A stretch of 52,173 nucleotides of DNA from Streptomyces roseolus (GCF_014649855.1 NZ_BMTV01000044.1:1-52173); one strand, 5' to 3'. Shown: positions 15,184 to 24,653, counted from the stretch's first letter. The notes: generated from the sequence alone by a model not told the origin. Numbers and translations are program-made.

Positions 15184-18100
15184 ATGTCCAACAGGGATCG
15201 CCGCGCCCTGCGGCCGGTCTTCGCCGCGGTGTGCGGGCTGGTGCTCGCGCTGGCCGCCTCCGTCCTGCCCGGAGCGGCAGTGGCGGCGGTGGGACCGCCG
15301 AACCGCCTCGGCCCGGTACAGATACAGAACGTCGCGACCGGCCTGGCGGTGGACGCCGAGGCCGGGGACATGGCCGAGGGCCGCAAGATCCTCCAGCACA
15401 CGTACGGCAATCGCCACGGGCAGCAGTGGTGGTTCGAGGCGACCGGTTCCGCGTACTACCTCAAGAGCAACGTCAACGGCGCGTACTGCGTGGGCCGTGA
15501 GGGCACGCTGGCGGTCCTGAAGGTGTGCGGGGCCGACGGGACGACGTGGGAGTTCGACGAGGTCCAGCCGGACACGTACCTGCTGAAGACGCCGGGCACC
15601 GAGCAGTACCTCGCCTCCCCCACCGAGGAGGGCGGCAAGACCAACAGCGGTCAGCAGCTCGTCCTCGGTACCCGAGCCGAGGCCGACGCTGGCCGTGGTC
15701 GCTGGTACCTCACCGACCTGGCCCTGGAGGAGTACACGCCGCCCGCCGATCCCCGGCTGGACCAGACGACCTTCCTCACCGCCCACAACGCCTTCAACTC
15801 CTACGGGGACGGCTACGCCTTCCCCAACCAGTCCCGCAGCATGGCCACGCAGCTGGACGAGGGCGTGCGCGGCATGATGCTGGACGTCTACGACCAGGGC
15901 GCGGACGACCCGCTGAGCATGTGTCACGGCACGTGCGTGATCGGCGGCAGCCGGCCCTTCATGGACGGCCTGCACGACATCGTGTCGTTCCTCCAGCGGG
16001 ACACCTCGGCGGTGGTCACCGTCTTCCTGGAGGACAAGGTCGACGACCGGGCCAAGATCGCCCGCGAGATGCTCTCCGTCACGGGCCTCAAGGACCTCGT
16101 CCTCGACCCGTCCGCGCAGGACGTGGCGTCGAAGGGCTGGCCGACGCTGTCCCAGATGCGGACCCTGAACAAGCGCCTGCTGATCTTCTCGAGCTGGGGT
16201 GACATCCCCGACGCCGGCGCCCGGTCCCAGTCGGACTGGACCGTCGAGAACTACTGGAGCATGGGCGACCTCGCCAACAACAAGGACTGCTACTCCCGTT
16301 GGGACGGCATCCCGCTCACCAGGCGCGGCGCGAACTTCACCCCGCTGTTCGTGATGAACCAGTTCCGCAACGCCCCCACCGCCATCACCGCCGCCATCGA
16401 CAACGGTGACGCGCTGGTCGACCGGGCCCTGAACGTCTGCGGACCGGCCGCCCGCAAGACGCCCAACTACGTGGCGGTCGACTTCTACGAGCTGCCGCTC
16501 GGCGGCGCCACCCACCGCGCCATCGACACCATCAACCGCCACCGGTACACCGCCGAGGCCGCCCAGCGCCCGACCTCGCCCTCCCACCTGCTCAGCGCCG
16601 TCAACCGCAAGTCGCCCCTGCCCGGCCTGCCCGACTGGTCGGGCACGGGCTACCGCGGCGGCAGCCCACTGCCCGGCGACGCACAGCTCACCGGCGACGA
16701 GGCGTGCCGCATCACCCCGGAGGAACTGGACGGCACGTACGGGGTGCGGTCCGACGACGGCGCCGACGACTCGGCCGGCCTCCAGCGAGCCATCGACGAC
16801 ATCCGCACCCGGTGCGGCGGCGCGGCCCACTTCGAGCGGCTGTCGCTGATCAGCCTGCCCGCCGGGCGGATCGACATCACCCGGCAGATCTCCGTCGACG
16901 CCAGTTACCTGACGATCCGCGGCCGGGGCAGCGACCCGGCCCAGGGCACCGGCACCCGGATCGTGTTCCGCCCCGACGAGAACACCCGGTACGACACCCT
17001 GACCGCCGACGGCAGTCGCTGGGACCAGGACGCGATGACGTACGAGTCCGGGGCCGACACCGCCAAGGGCGGCTGGGCCTGGCCCGGCCGCGGGCTCTTC
17101 CGGATCTCCACCCGCGAGGTCGCCGCCCGCTACGCCGACGAATGGGCCGCCGCCCCGGCCAACCGCAAGGACCTCTACGAGGGTTCGGTCAACCAGCACT
17201 GGGCCTCGGGCGTGAAGGTCCGCGGGTCGGCCGCCGACCCGGCGTACGCCGCCAAGGAGGGCGACCGGGTCGTCCACCTGGACGCCAAGGCGGACATGAC
17301 CCGCTTCCAGGCCGGCGGACACCTCTGGGTGGGGGCCGCCAACAGCCGGAAGTTCTACGCACTCCAGGCGGCCGCGGACGAGAGCCGGTTCGAGAACCTG
17401 CACATGCGCCAGCAGGTCTTCCGCGTCGCCTCCGTGGACGCGGCGAACCGTACGCTCACCCTCGACAAGCCGCTGGAGTTCGACGTGCCGGTCGACTCGG
17501 TGTCGGACGGCTCCGCGCCGATCGGCAGCACCGTCTACCCCAGCAAGGTGACCCCGCTGAAGATGGTGGTCGGCGTCGGCTTCGAGAACTTCTCGTTCAC
17601 CCAGGACATGCCCGGCATGAGCCCGGAGCAGGCCCGCCACAACTACGGCAACCTGGCGCCCGAGTACGCCATGCACGGCCTCGTCTTCAAGTGGGCCGCG
17701 GACTCCTGGGCCCGTGGCGTCCGCGCGGAGATGACCGGCTCCCACCCGATCGTCACCGAGGTCGCCAAGAACCTCCAGTTCGAGCGGAACCACCTCGACG
17801 GCGCGTGGAACAAGGGCAAGGGCGGCAACGGCTACTTCCGCGGCAGCCGCGTCTGGGACTCCCTCTACGCCTTCAACACCACGCGCAACCTGCGGCACTT
17901 CACCCTGCAGTGGTCCTCGTCGGGCAACGTCGTCTACGGCAACGACTTCGACTCCGACCTGAACCTCCACGGCGGCTGGGAGCGCCGCAACCTCTTCGAG
18001 AACAACACCGTGCGCGTGCCGTACGAGCACTACTCGGGCAACTGCACCGCCCGCTGCGGCGGCGAGGGCGGCGAGGTGGAGACCGGCACCTGGTACCCCA

Positions 18101-18432
18101 TCTGGTGGGCCGCCGGCGCCAAGGCCCTCAAGTGGTCCGGCTCCTCGGGACCGCAGAACGTCTTCCACGGCAACACGCTGACGAAACAGCTCTCCCCCGG
18201 AGGCCCGTACGTCGACTTCCTGCCGTACGCGAAAACCTCGGACGGCGCCCAGCCGCTCTACCAGTTCGGCTCCGGCCCCACCGACCCCGCCCGCTTCCAG
18301 CACCTGACCCAGGGCGGCTCGCCCATCCCCGACTGGAACGGCCGCGAGACCACCGACTACACGTCCGGCGCAGGCGTGAACACCACCCACACCGCGCCGA
18401 CCACCTCGGTCTTCCTCAAGAGCACGGGCTGA
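15184..18432 (+). CDS. Secreted PI-PLC X-domain / lectin / beta-helix fusion protein
   Basis: A 1082-residue exported protein. Residues 1-36 form a signal peptide (VFAAVCGLVLALAASVLPG). About 40-175 is a ricin-like region (VQIQNVATGLAVDAEAGD, QQWWFEATGSAYYLKSN). About 185-470 is a phosphatidylinositol-specific phospholipase C X domain, with FLTAHNAFNSY (His 201) and MCHGTCVIGG (His 248) at the positions of the two catalytic histidines, plus VVTVFLEDKVDD. From about 515 to the end is a right-handed beta-helix pectate-lyase-like domain (GVRSDDGADDSAGLQRAIDD, YLTIRGRGSD, FERNHLDGAWNKGKGGNGYF). PI-PLC X enzymes cleave phosphoinositides or related glycerophosphodiesters. The combination with a C-terminal beta-helix is unusual. 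ATG 15184 follows AGGAG. Confidence 0.85.
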   Translation: MSNRDRRALRPVFAAVCGLVLALAASVLPGAAVAAVGPPNRLGPVQIQNVATGLAVDAEAGDMAEGRKILQHTYGNRHGQQWWFEATGSAYYLKSNVNGAYCVGREGTLAVLKVCGADGTTWEFDEVQPDTYLLKTPGTEQYLASPTEEGGKTNSGQQLVLGTRAEADAGRGRWYLTDLALEEYTPPADPRLDQTTFLTAHNAFNSYGDGYAFPNQSRSMATQLDEGVRGMMLDVYDQGADDPLSMCHGTCVIGGSRPFMDGLHDIVSFLQRDTSAVVTVFLEDKVDDRAKIAREMLSVTGLKDLVLDPSAQDVASKGWPTLSQMRTLNKRLLIFSSWGDIPDAGARSQSDWTVENYWSMGDLANNKDCYSRWDGIPLTRRGANFTPLFVMNQFRNAPTAITAAIDNGDALVDRALNVCGPAARKTPNYVAVDFYELPLGGATHRAIDTINRHRYTAEAAQRPTSPSHLLSAVNRKSPLPGLPDWSGTGYRGGSPLPGDAQLTGDEACRITPEELDGTYGVRSDDGADDSAGLQRAIDDIRTRCGGAAHFERLSLISLPAGRIDITRQISVDASYLTIRGRGSDPAQGTGTRIVFRPDENTRYDTLTADGSRWDQDAMTYESGADTAKGGWAWPGRGLFRISTREVAARYADEWAAAPANRKDLYEGSVNQHWASGVKVRGSAADPAYAAKEGDRVVHLDAKADMTRFQAGGHLWVGAANSRKFYALQAAADESRFENLHMRQQVFRVASVDAANRTLTLDKPLEFDVPVDSVSDGSAPIGSTVYPSKVTPLKMVVGVGFENFSFTQDMPGMSPEQARHNYGNLAPEYAMHGLVFKWAADSWARGVRAEMTGSHPIVTEVAKNLQFERNHLDGAWNKGKGGNGYFRGSRVWDSLYAFNTTRNLRHFTLQWSSSGNVVYGNDFDSDLNLHGGWERRNLFENNTVRVPYEHYSGNCTARCGGEGGEVETGTWYPIWWAAGAKALKWSGSSGPQNVFHGNTLTKQLSPGGPYVDFLPYAKTSDGAQPLYQFGSGPTDPARFQHLTQGGSPIPDWNGRETTDYTSGAGVNTTHTAPTTSVFLKSTG

Positions 18433-18539
18433 CGGCACCCCCTGACGAGCGGCCCGCTTGCGGACCCTTCCGTCCGCCACGACGACGGCACGTGCGAGGT
18501 CCAGGTTCTCCAGGAGGCCGCCGCCGACGATCAGCAGCC

Positions 18540-18577
18540 CCCCGGTGCCTTCGGCAACGATGCCGAGGGCACCGGGG
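18540..18577 (+). terminator. Hairpin after the PI-PLC fusion gene
   Basis: CCCCGGTGCCTTCGGCA pairs with TGCCGAGGGCACCGGGG (one mismatch in 17) around a 4-base loop, 108 bases past the stop codon. Confidence 0.6.
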
Positions 18578-19235
18578 CAGGCGTGGGCCGAGCCCGCCGT
18601 GGGAGACCCGTACCTGTGGTGCGCCGGCCTCAGCAGCAGCGTGCCGCACGACCGTACAGTCCGGCGCGCGGCACGCGAGGGAAGCCGGTGCACGCCGCCT
18701 GCGACCCATCGGCCAAGACCGAGCGGCCCAAGCGCCCGCCGCGGCAGCGCAAGCAGGGCCTGACGCCTCCACCGGTGCGCGGCCGCGTGGCTCCGGGCGC
18801 GGACCGGCGACAGCGTGGATCGACCTCTCCTGCACGCAGTGCCCGGCACAGCCGGGCCAGCGGTGTGGAGTCCGCTACAGCGACGGGACGAGCGCGGAGG
18901 CGAAGATCCCCCACCGCGAACGGGCCCCGGCGGCGAAGAAGGCAGCGGCGCCGAGGCGAGAACGGAGCCGCCGCCTCCCTGACGGCGCGGGCCCTCGACA
19001 CAGGCCGGTGGCCAGGCGACGGCTGTGAGACCGATCGGGAGCGGCCGAGGTCGTTCAGCTCGCCCACCTTCTGTCGAGGCAGGCCGACCGGGCCGCGAGC
19101 CGTCAGGCCGACGTGACCTCCAAGTAGGGCCCGCCCTACGGGGCGACCCGCCCCGGTCCGGCCCGCGCCGTGGGCGCAGCGCCTGCCCGAACTCGCCACC
19201 CGCCCGCTGGACGGCGAGCCCCTGGAGATGACCGC
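18578..19235. other. Decayed interval with a possible zinc-finger remnant
   Basis: No intact gene. At about 18800-18930 the plus strand reads WIDLSCTQCPAQPGQRCGVR then HRERAPAAKKAAAP, whose CxxC-PA-xPGQRC pattern resembles small actinobacterial zinc-finger proteins; it has no start. At 19030-19127 another frame reads AAEVVQLAHLLSRQADRAAS and stops. The end of this stretch codes RPLDGEPLEMTA with a TGA overlapping the GTG of the next remnant (GTGA at 19236-19239), suggesting a former operon. Confidence 0.35.
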
Positions 19236-19495
19236 GTGAACGCCCTCCCAAAGCTGTCCGGCGTCGACCTCGCCCGCCAGGCCCTGCTCACCGCCCGGGA
19301 GGCGGCGAAGAAGAACGGCGCGGCACGGCTCTGCGGCGGGACGGCCGCGAGCCGCTCGGGCTGGGCGCGGCGATCAGCGAGACGGACGGCTTCGCCGCCC
19401 CCAGGACACCGCGGGCGCGCTCGTCGCTGAAGAACAGCGCCTGCGCGACCTCGTACGCGAACTCGCCCTCCAGGTCTCGCCCCACCCGTTCTGAG
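19236..19495 (+). pseudogene. DUF721/DciA-like protein, N-terminal remnant
   Basis: GTG 19236 with GGAG upstream begins VNALPKLSGVDLARQALLTA then REAAKKNGAA, the conserved N-terminus of DUF721 (DciA-like) proteins. The frame is then lost; RRDGREPLGLGAAI, also conserved in this family, continues in another frame at about 19335. Further on GALVAEEQRLRDLVRELALQ ends at TGA 19494, a segment not clearly of the same protein. DciA loads replicative helicase; the paralogues on Streptomyces arms and plasmids are less understood. The central domain is missing. Confidence 0.6.
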
Positions 19496-19756
19496 CCGCC
19501 CTGGAGGGCCTCGCCGTCGTCGAGGCCCGTGCTCAGCCCAAGCATCACCCCAAGGCCCTGCCCGACGCCGCGCAACCTTCCTCGGAACCCCCTGTCCGTC
19601 TGCCGCCGCAGGCGGTTTCGCCCCATGCACGGCGGCGGCAGCGGGGACGGGGTGACCCGTCCTACCCAGCGGCGCGCGCGGCGAAACCTTTGCCTTGGCG
19701 TGATCCGTGGCCGACCCTCGGTGGCGCCAGGACGCCGGTCAACCGGGGGGACACTC

Positions 19757-20752
19757 GTGCTACGCATCCACTTCACGCCCGCGGACCTCACCCGCGTACG
19801 ACTCCACACCGAACCCGACCCGCTCTGGGAGGTCGTCTGCAGTCTGCACCGACTCCAGACCACGCAGGGCCGTCGCGCCCACGCCGGCTGGCACCGTGCG
19901 ACGCGGCGCGCGCTCGCGGGCACCCCGCTGGGGAAGGCGGTGCACCAGGTGCTGTTCCCGGTGCTGCCCCGCGCGGCGTACTTCCCCGACTTCCTCACCC
20001 CGTACGAAGCCGTCGACGGGCTCGGCCGAGGCCTGGCCGCCGTCGTGGACACCCCGCCTGAGCGCATCGCCCACGAGACGCGCACCCTTCGGCGGGTCAC
20101 CGGCGCCCCGTCCTGGGTGGCGCGGCTCACGGAGCGCCCGCGGCGCGAGGAACTGGCCGCGGTGCTGCGGGCGTACCACGAGGCGGTCGTCGCGCCGTAC
20201 CACGACCGGATGTGCGCAAGCGTCGCGGGCGAGTGGGCGGTACGGGCCCGGCTCGCCCTCGGCGTGGGCGTCGACGGGCTGCTCGGCGACCTGTCGCCCA
20301 CCGCGCGCTGGCGCCCACCGGTCCTGGAGGTGGACTACGTCACCGACCGCGACCTGCACCTCCAGGGGCGCGGGCTGCGCGTCATCCCGTCGTACTTCTG
20401 CTGGCGTACTCCGATCACGCTGGTCGACGGGGCGTTACCGCCGGTCCTGGTGTACCCGCTGCAGCACGGCGCGCCCTCGCGCGGCGAGGTCGCGGCCACC
20501 GCGTCCGCACCGCTCGCCGCCCTCCTCGGCAGGACCCGCGCGGCGGTGCTCCGGGGGCTCACCGCCGGGGCGACCACCTCCGAACTGGCCCGCGCACTCG
20601 GCGTCTCGCCCGCCACGGCCACCCATCACACCACCGTGCTGCGCAACGCGGGCCTGATCACCACCCGCCGCGCTCACAACGCCGTCCTGCACACCCTCAC
20701 GCCCACGGGGGCGGCGCTGCTGAGCTCCGGTACACCCCGTTCCGGTGCGTGA
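19757..20752 (+). CDS. ArsR-type winged-helix transcriptional regulator
   Basis: A 331-residue protein starting at GTG 19757 (VLRIHFTPADLTRVRL) with a G-rich site upstream; longer in-frame starts lack support. The C-terminal 75 residues hold a winged helix: LLGRTRAAVLRGLTAGATTS, ELARALGVSPATATHHTTVL, RNAGLITTRRAHNAVLHTLT. The N-terminal 250 residues (TEPDPLWEVVCSLHRLQT, PYEAVDGLGRGLAAVVDTPP) are a conserved ligand or interaction domain of a large Streptomyces ArsR-like group. It probably represses genes nearby; the only obvious candidate is the secreted protein 100 bp downstream on the same strand. Confidence 0.85.
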   Translation: MLRIHFTPADLTRVRLHTEPDPLWEVVCSLHRLQTTQGRRAHAGWHRATRRALAGTPLGKAVHQVLFPVLPRAAYFPDFLTPYEAVDGLGRGLAAVVDTPPERIAHETRTLRRVTGAPSWVARLTERPRREELAAVLRAYHEAVVAPYHDRMCASVAGEWAVRARLALGVGVDGLLGDLSPTARWRPPVLEVDYVTDRDLHLQGRGLRVIPSYFCWRTPITLVDGALPPVLVYPLQHGAPSRGEVAATASAPLAALLGRTRAAVLRGLTAGATTSELARALGVSPATATHHTTVLRNAGLITTRRAHNAVLHTLTPTGAALLSSGTPRSGA

Positions 20753-20854
20753 GCGGGACCTTTGGACGCTGCTCGAAAGACGTAGTAAGAGTTTTCCGTC
20801 TTCTGCCAGAGTCGCTGTCACCAGCCGCAAGTACCCGCCTCATTGGAGGAGCAC

Positions 20855-21322
20855 ATGCGTAGCAGGATCCTGGCAAGGTCATTCGTCAGCGTCGCCACCG
20901 CCGTCGGAATCGCCGCAGGAACGCTGGCGGGCGCGAGCGCGAGCTTCGCGGCGTCCGACACGGCGGCCCCGAAGCAAGTGGAGGCGTCCAGCGCGGACTT
21001 CACGGTCGCATACCAGAACTTCGGCCTCAGCAGGACCCAGGCAGCAGGCGTACAGCGCTGGCTGAAGCGGTACTGGGGGTACAGCGACTCGGTCGACGGA
21101 TACCTCGGCACCGACAGCTGGAAGGCGATGCAGCGCTTCCTGAGGGCCAACTGGGACTACACCGGCGCGATCGACGGCGACCCCGGGTACGGTACGAAGA
21201 CGGCGCTGCAGCGTTTCCTGAAGGGGCACTGGGGCTACACCGGCGCGATCGACGGGGACTTCGGCGCGGGGAGCCAGGCGGCGTTCAAGCGGTTCGCCGA
21301 CTGGTGCGTCCGTACGTTCTAG
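20855..21322 (+). CDS. Secreted peptidoglycan-binding-like repeat protein
   Basis: A 155-residue exported protein. ATG 20855 has GGAGGA 4 nt upstream. Residues 1-32 are a signal peptide (MRSRILARSFVSVATAV, cleavage near SFAAS). The mature part has three tandem repeats of about 36 residues: VQRWLKRYWGYSDSVDGYLG, MQRFLRANWDYTGAIDGDPG, LQRFLKGHWGYTGAIDGDFG. These match the peptidoglycan-binding type 1 pattern. No catalytic domain is attached, so it may bind cell wall or act extracellularly. A hairpin follows at 21345-21385. Confidence 0.85.
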   Translation: MRSRILARSFVSVATAVGIAAGTLAGASASFAASDTAAPKQVEASSADFTVAYQNFGLSRTQAAGVQRWLKRYWGYSDSVDGYLGTDSWKAMQRFLRANWDYTGAIDGDPGYGTKTALQRFLKGHWGYTGAIDGDFGAGSQAAFKRFADWCVRTF

Positions 21323-21344
21323 ATCCACGCCAGACCCGCGGCCG

Positions 21345-21385
21345 AGCGCCGGCAGGGGCCCTTCCCGAGGGCTCTGGCCGGCGCT
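21345..21385 (+). terminator. Hairpin after peptidoglycan-binding gene
   Basis: AGCGCCGGC (21345-21353) pairs with GCCGGCGCT (21377-21385), with partial pairing inside the loop, 23 bases after the stop. The remaining bases to 21641 contain no recognisable gene. Confidence 0.55.
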
Positions 21386-21641
21386 TCGCGCTGCCGACCA
21401 CGCGGGGCGGCGCCCAGTGCTCTTCCCGGACATCGGCGGAACGCCGCTGCCGTGTGGAGGCGGCCGTCCCCGATCGGACACCGACGGCGACTGAACCGGC
21501 CGGCAGGGCACCGCGAGCCCCCGGCTCGCAAGCTCGACCCCGCCCACGGCCCGCGCCGAACGCACCGCTGCATGACCCTCCACGGCGGATAATCGCAGTT
21601 CAACAGCGTTGTCAATGGGCCCCGTACCGTCCTGTCGAGCT

Positions 21642-21948
21642 GATGGGCAACCAGACCGCTGTGTGCGGAGGTGGGCTCGTGTGGCGGGAGGTGCTCCGGG
21701 CGTTCAAGTTCGCCCTGGACCCGACCCCGGTGCAGGCCGAGGCGCTGGCCCGGCACACCGGCGCGGCGTGGTGGGCGTTCGACTACGCGCTCGCCGTGAA
21801 GGTGCCCGCGCACCAGCGGTGGCAGGCCGAGGTTGCCGGGCTCGTCGCTCAAGGGGCGGAGGAGGCGGAGGCGCGGCGGCGGGTGCAGGTACCGGTGCCG
21901 TCGAAGCCGCAGATCCAGAAGCGACTGAACGAGGTCAAAGGGGGCCCC
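21642..21948 (+). pseudogene. IS605-family OrfB/TnpB, N-terminal fragment
   Basis: The frame reads VLRAFKFALDPTPVQAEALA, RHTGAAWWAFDYALAVKVPA, HQRWQAEVAGLVAQGAEEAE and VPVPSKPQIQKRLNEVKGG, the N-terminal helix-turn-helix of TnpB/OrfB transposon proteins (RNA-guided nucleases). Only about 100 residues remain; the RuvC-like domain and zinc finger are gone. The frame runs without a stop into a sigma-factor fragment that is in another frame. ATG 21642 or GTG 21678 could be the old start. Confidence 0.75.
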
Positions 21949-21997
21949 GGGTCGATCCTGGCCCCGCATTCGGGGTCGGGGAACATCCGGGTGCCGG

Positions 21998-22612
21998 GCC
22001 GACGTCGGCGGCGGTGAGGACGAGACGTCGTACGCGGGCCCGCTGGAGAGCCATGTCGTCGAGACGCTGTCGCCGACCGAGCGGGCCGTCTTCGTGCTGC
22101 GCGAGGTCTTCGCCATCGGCTACGACGAGATCGCGGCCGCGGTCGACAAGAGCCCCGCGGCCGTCCGCCAGATCGCCCACCGCGCCCGCCGGCACGTCGA
22201 CGCCCGGCGTCCCCGCCAGGTGGTCTCCCCGGACGAGGGCCAGGCCGTCCTGGACTCGTTCCGGCGTGCCGTGGAGACCGGGGACCCGCAGGTCCTTTTT
22301 GACGTGCTCGCCCCCGAGGCCGTCCTGATGAGCGACGGTGGCGGTTTCAAGCACGCCGCGCTGCGGCCGGTCACCGGCGCCGAGCGGGTGGTCCGGATGT
22401 TCGCCGGCGGAATCGGCAGGTTCGAAGGCACGTTCACCACCGAACCGACGCTGGTCAACGGCCACCCGGCCCTGCTCGTGCACATGGGCGGCGAGAGCGA
22501 CGGTGTCATGGCGATCAGTGTCGAGGACGGCCTCATCACCGGCCTCTACTACGTCCGCAACCCCGAGAAACTCTCCCGCGTCACCTCCGCGACCCCGCTC
22601 ACCCTGCGCTGA
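21998..22612 (+). pseudogene. ECF41-type sigma factor, 5'-truncated
   Basis: The open frame reads ETSYAGPLESHVVETLSPTE, RAVFVLREVFAIGYDEIAAA, VDKSPAAVRQIAHRARRHVD, then a SnoaL-like C-terminal domain (DGGGFKHAALRPVTGAERVV, GLITGLYYVRNPEKLSRV). That is region sigma-4 plus the regulatory SnoaL-like extension of SigJ/ECF41 sigma factors. Region sigma-2 and a start are missing; the left boundary abuts the TnpB fragment. An internal ATG (22094) could start a sigma-4-SnoaL product but has no ribosome site, so it is treated as a pseudogene. Confidence 0.75.
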
Positions 22613-22639
22613 ACACCACCGGCCCCCGACGGCGGAGGC

Positions 22640-23093
22640 CGGGCAGCACTTCGACGTGGTGCTGCAACTGGCTCCCGCCGACCCTGAGGAGAACGCGCAG
22701 CTGGTGAACCTGGTCGCGGACGGCGGAGCGTTCGTCAGCGTCACCACCCCAGGCCCGCCGGATGCCGGGCGCGAGGTGCGCACGGTGCACGTGTTCGCGC
22801 GCGGCGACGCCACCCAGCTCGCCGGACTGGTGGCCCGCGTCGATGCCGGAGAGCTGGCGATCGAGGTGGCCGAGCGGCTGCCGCTGGCCGACCTTCCCGC
22901 AGTCCACGCCCGCGCCGCCCGCCGGTTCGCCCGGATCGCCGAGCTGGCCGCCCAGGTCGAGGACGGGGACCTGGCCGAGCGGCTGCGTGCCGACCAGGCC
23001 GCCGCGGTCCGCGCCCCGGCCGCCGCCGGAGAACTGGTCGGCAAGACCGTCCTGACCCCCCTGTCGCCGGCCCACGCCATTCCCCGCCCCTGA
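22640..23093 (+). pseudogene. Zinc-binding alcohol dehydrogenase/NADP oxidoreductase C-terminal fragment
   Basis: The frame reads HFDVVLQLAPADPEENAQLV, NLVADGGAFVSVTTPGPPDA, FARGDATQLAGLVARVDAGE, LAIEVAERLPLADLPAVHAR and ends AAAGELVGKTVLTPLSPAHA. This is the C-terminal half of an MDR-family reductase. A segment of about 33 residues (RRFARIAELAAQVEDGDLAE and following) interrupts the normal ADLPAVHARA-AAGELVGKTVL link. No nucleotide-binding motif or start remains. Confidence 0.65.
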
Positions 23094-23306
23094 GCCCATG
23101 GCCCGCCGAGTCAACTCCCTTGCTCACCAATTCCATCCGGCTCGGTCGAGACCGTGAGGAAGTGCCACGTTCATGAGACCGGGCGGGCTGTGCCACCGAC
23201 ATCCCGACGGCGCCATGGCCGTGGGGGAGGGCGTCACGAAAGGGAAACGGGCGTGGCGGGCCGCCCCACGGGCGCCCTACCGTACCCGTGGATCCGAGGG
23301 GGTGCG

Positions 23307-24653
23307 ATGCGGCGTCAGGGGTGGCGGTGGCTGCTGATCGGAGTGCTGGGCCTACTCGTCACGGGGTGCTTCGCCCCGCAGGGGCCCGCGTTCGGCGACG
23401 GTTCGGCGGTTCCCGAAGAGGCTTCACGGGTCCGGCTGCCGGTGCGGCCGGGGCCTGACGGCACCTGGACGGTGAACTCCCCCCAGGACGGGCTGCTCGG
23501 CCAGGGCCGCGTGCTCGTCCGGCGGGAGAACCCGGACCGGCGGGGCTGGCGGCTGGCGCTGCCCGCCGAGTTCGCCCTCACCTCACGGCGTCCGGGCTCG
23601 GCGCACTCCGCACTCGTCCACGACCACGAGGTCGTTCTGGTCGGCGGACGCGAGGGCCGCCGGGGACCGAGCGCGATCGCCGGGCTCGACATGGAGAACG
23701 GACGCCTGGCCTGGCGGCTCCCCGTGGCGCCGGACAGCCAGGTCTTCCTGAACGTCTCCGGGGCCGCGTCGGTGCTCGTGGCCGACTGCCGCTCCGGCTC
23801 CTGCCGCCTGACCGGCGTGAGCTCCCGGACGGGTCGGCGCGTGTGGTCCCGCACGGAGCCGGGAGCGGTGAAGATCCTGGACAGCTGCCGGGCCGACGCC
23901 TTCACCGCGGACCCGCTCTCCGCTTTCGCTCCTGACCATTGCCGCCTCTACCTGGTCACCCACGATCACGTCGCCATCCTGGACATGGACGACGGCCGGC
24001 CGCATGGGATCCCCGGCCTCCGGGTTCCCCCTGGTGACATCGACCGGATCACCGAAAACGCTGGGCGGATCACCCTGTCCACTGCGCCGGCCAAGGGCAC
24101 CTGCCGCGCCACGGTCGCCGCCGGGCCGGCGGCGACCCCCGACGGGGCCGCAGACCTCGGCTGGCAGCACACCTTCGTGTGGGACCAGCCCCAGGCCCCG
24201 CGCGACCCGCGCACCGGATGCCGCTGGGACCGTACCCTCCCCCTGCTCGTCGGCTCCTTCCTGGTACTGCCGGAAGCCGGGAACGCCCTCGTCCTCAACC
24301 CCTACTTCGGCGTCCGGGGGCGATACTCCCGGCGGCTCGCCCCGGGCGAGTACCTGACCGCCGACATGAGGAGGATGGAGATCATCCACGCGCCCGGCCG
24401 ACCGGACCGGGCCTTCGACGAAACAGACGAGCCGGTTCGCCCGGACGGCCTGAGCTCCGCTGCGCGCCCCCTCGAGGGCCGTTTCTGGCAGGACGGCCGG
24501 CGCCTGCTCCTGCTGGACCGCGAGGACCGCCCGCTCTGGGAGGGCACATCGGACTGCCGGGCCTTCATGCATCAAGGCACGTGCCCTGGTGTCTTCCTCA
24601 CCTATTGCGACGGCCCCGACCTCGTCTCCCTCAGGCCTGTGCGCAAAGACTGA
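23307..24653 (+). CDS. Putative lipoprotein with PQQ-like beta-propeller features
   Basis: A 448-residue exported protein. MRRQGWRWLLIGVLGLLVTG followed by Cys 21 is a lipoprotein signal with an LVTGC lipobox. The mature protein shows repeated beta-rich blocks such as HDHEVVLVGGREGRRGPSAI, GLDMENGRLAWRLPVAPDSQ, GVSSRTGRRVWSRTEPGAVK and LVTHDHVAILDMDDGRPHG, as in PQQ-like/WD40-like propellers. ATG 23307 has GAGGGGG upstream. It should be anchored outside the membrane; function is unknown. A 9 bp hairpin at 24746-24769 lies downstream. Confidence 0.8.
   Translation: MRRQGWRWLLIGVLGLLVTGCFAPQGPAFGDGSAVPEEASRVRLPVRPGPDGTWTVNSPQDGLLGQGRVLVRRENPDRRGWRLALPAEFALTSRRPGSAHSALVHDHEVVLVGGREGRRGPSAIAGLDMENGRLAWRLPVAPDSQVFLNVSGAASVLVADCRSGSCRLTGVSSRTGRRVWSRTEPGAVKILDSCRADAFTADPLSAFAPDHCRLYLVTHDHVAILDMDDGRPHGIPGLRVPPGDIDRITENAGRITLSTAPAKGTCRATVAAGPAATPDGAADLGWQHTFVWDQPQAPRDPRTGCRWDRTLPLLVGSFLVLPEAGNALVLNPYFGVRGRYSRRLAPGEYLTADMRRMEIIHAPGRPDRAFDETDEPVRPDGLSSAARPLEGRFWQDGRRLLLLDREDRPLWEGTSDCRAFMHQGTCPGVFLTYCDGPDLVSLRPVRKD

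Noticed and set aside
16704..18700. Long alternative plus-strand frame inside the PI-PLC gene
   Set aside because: It is an Arg/Pro-rich out-of-frame reading of the beta-helix region; only its last part (18800 on) shows a possible zinc-finger remnant, listed separately.
14989..19251. A 1420-codon open frame on the minus strand
   Set aside because: It is antisense to the secreted PI-PLC fusion gene, which has a signal peptide, catalytic histidines and a ribosome site. The antisense translation has no recognisable domain.
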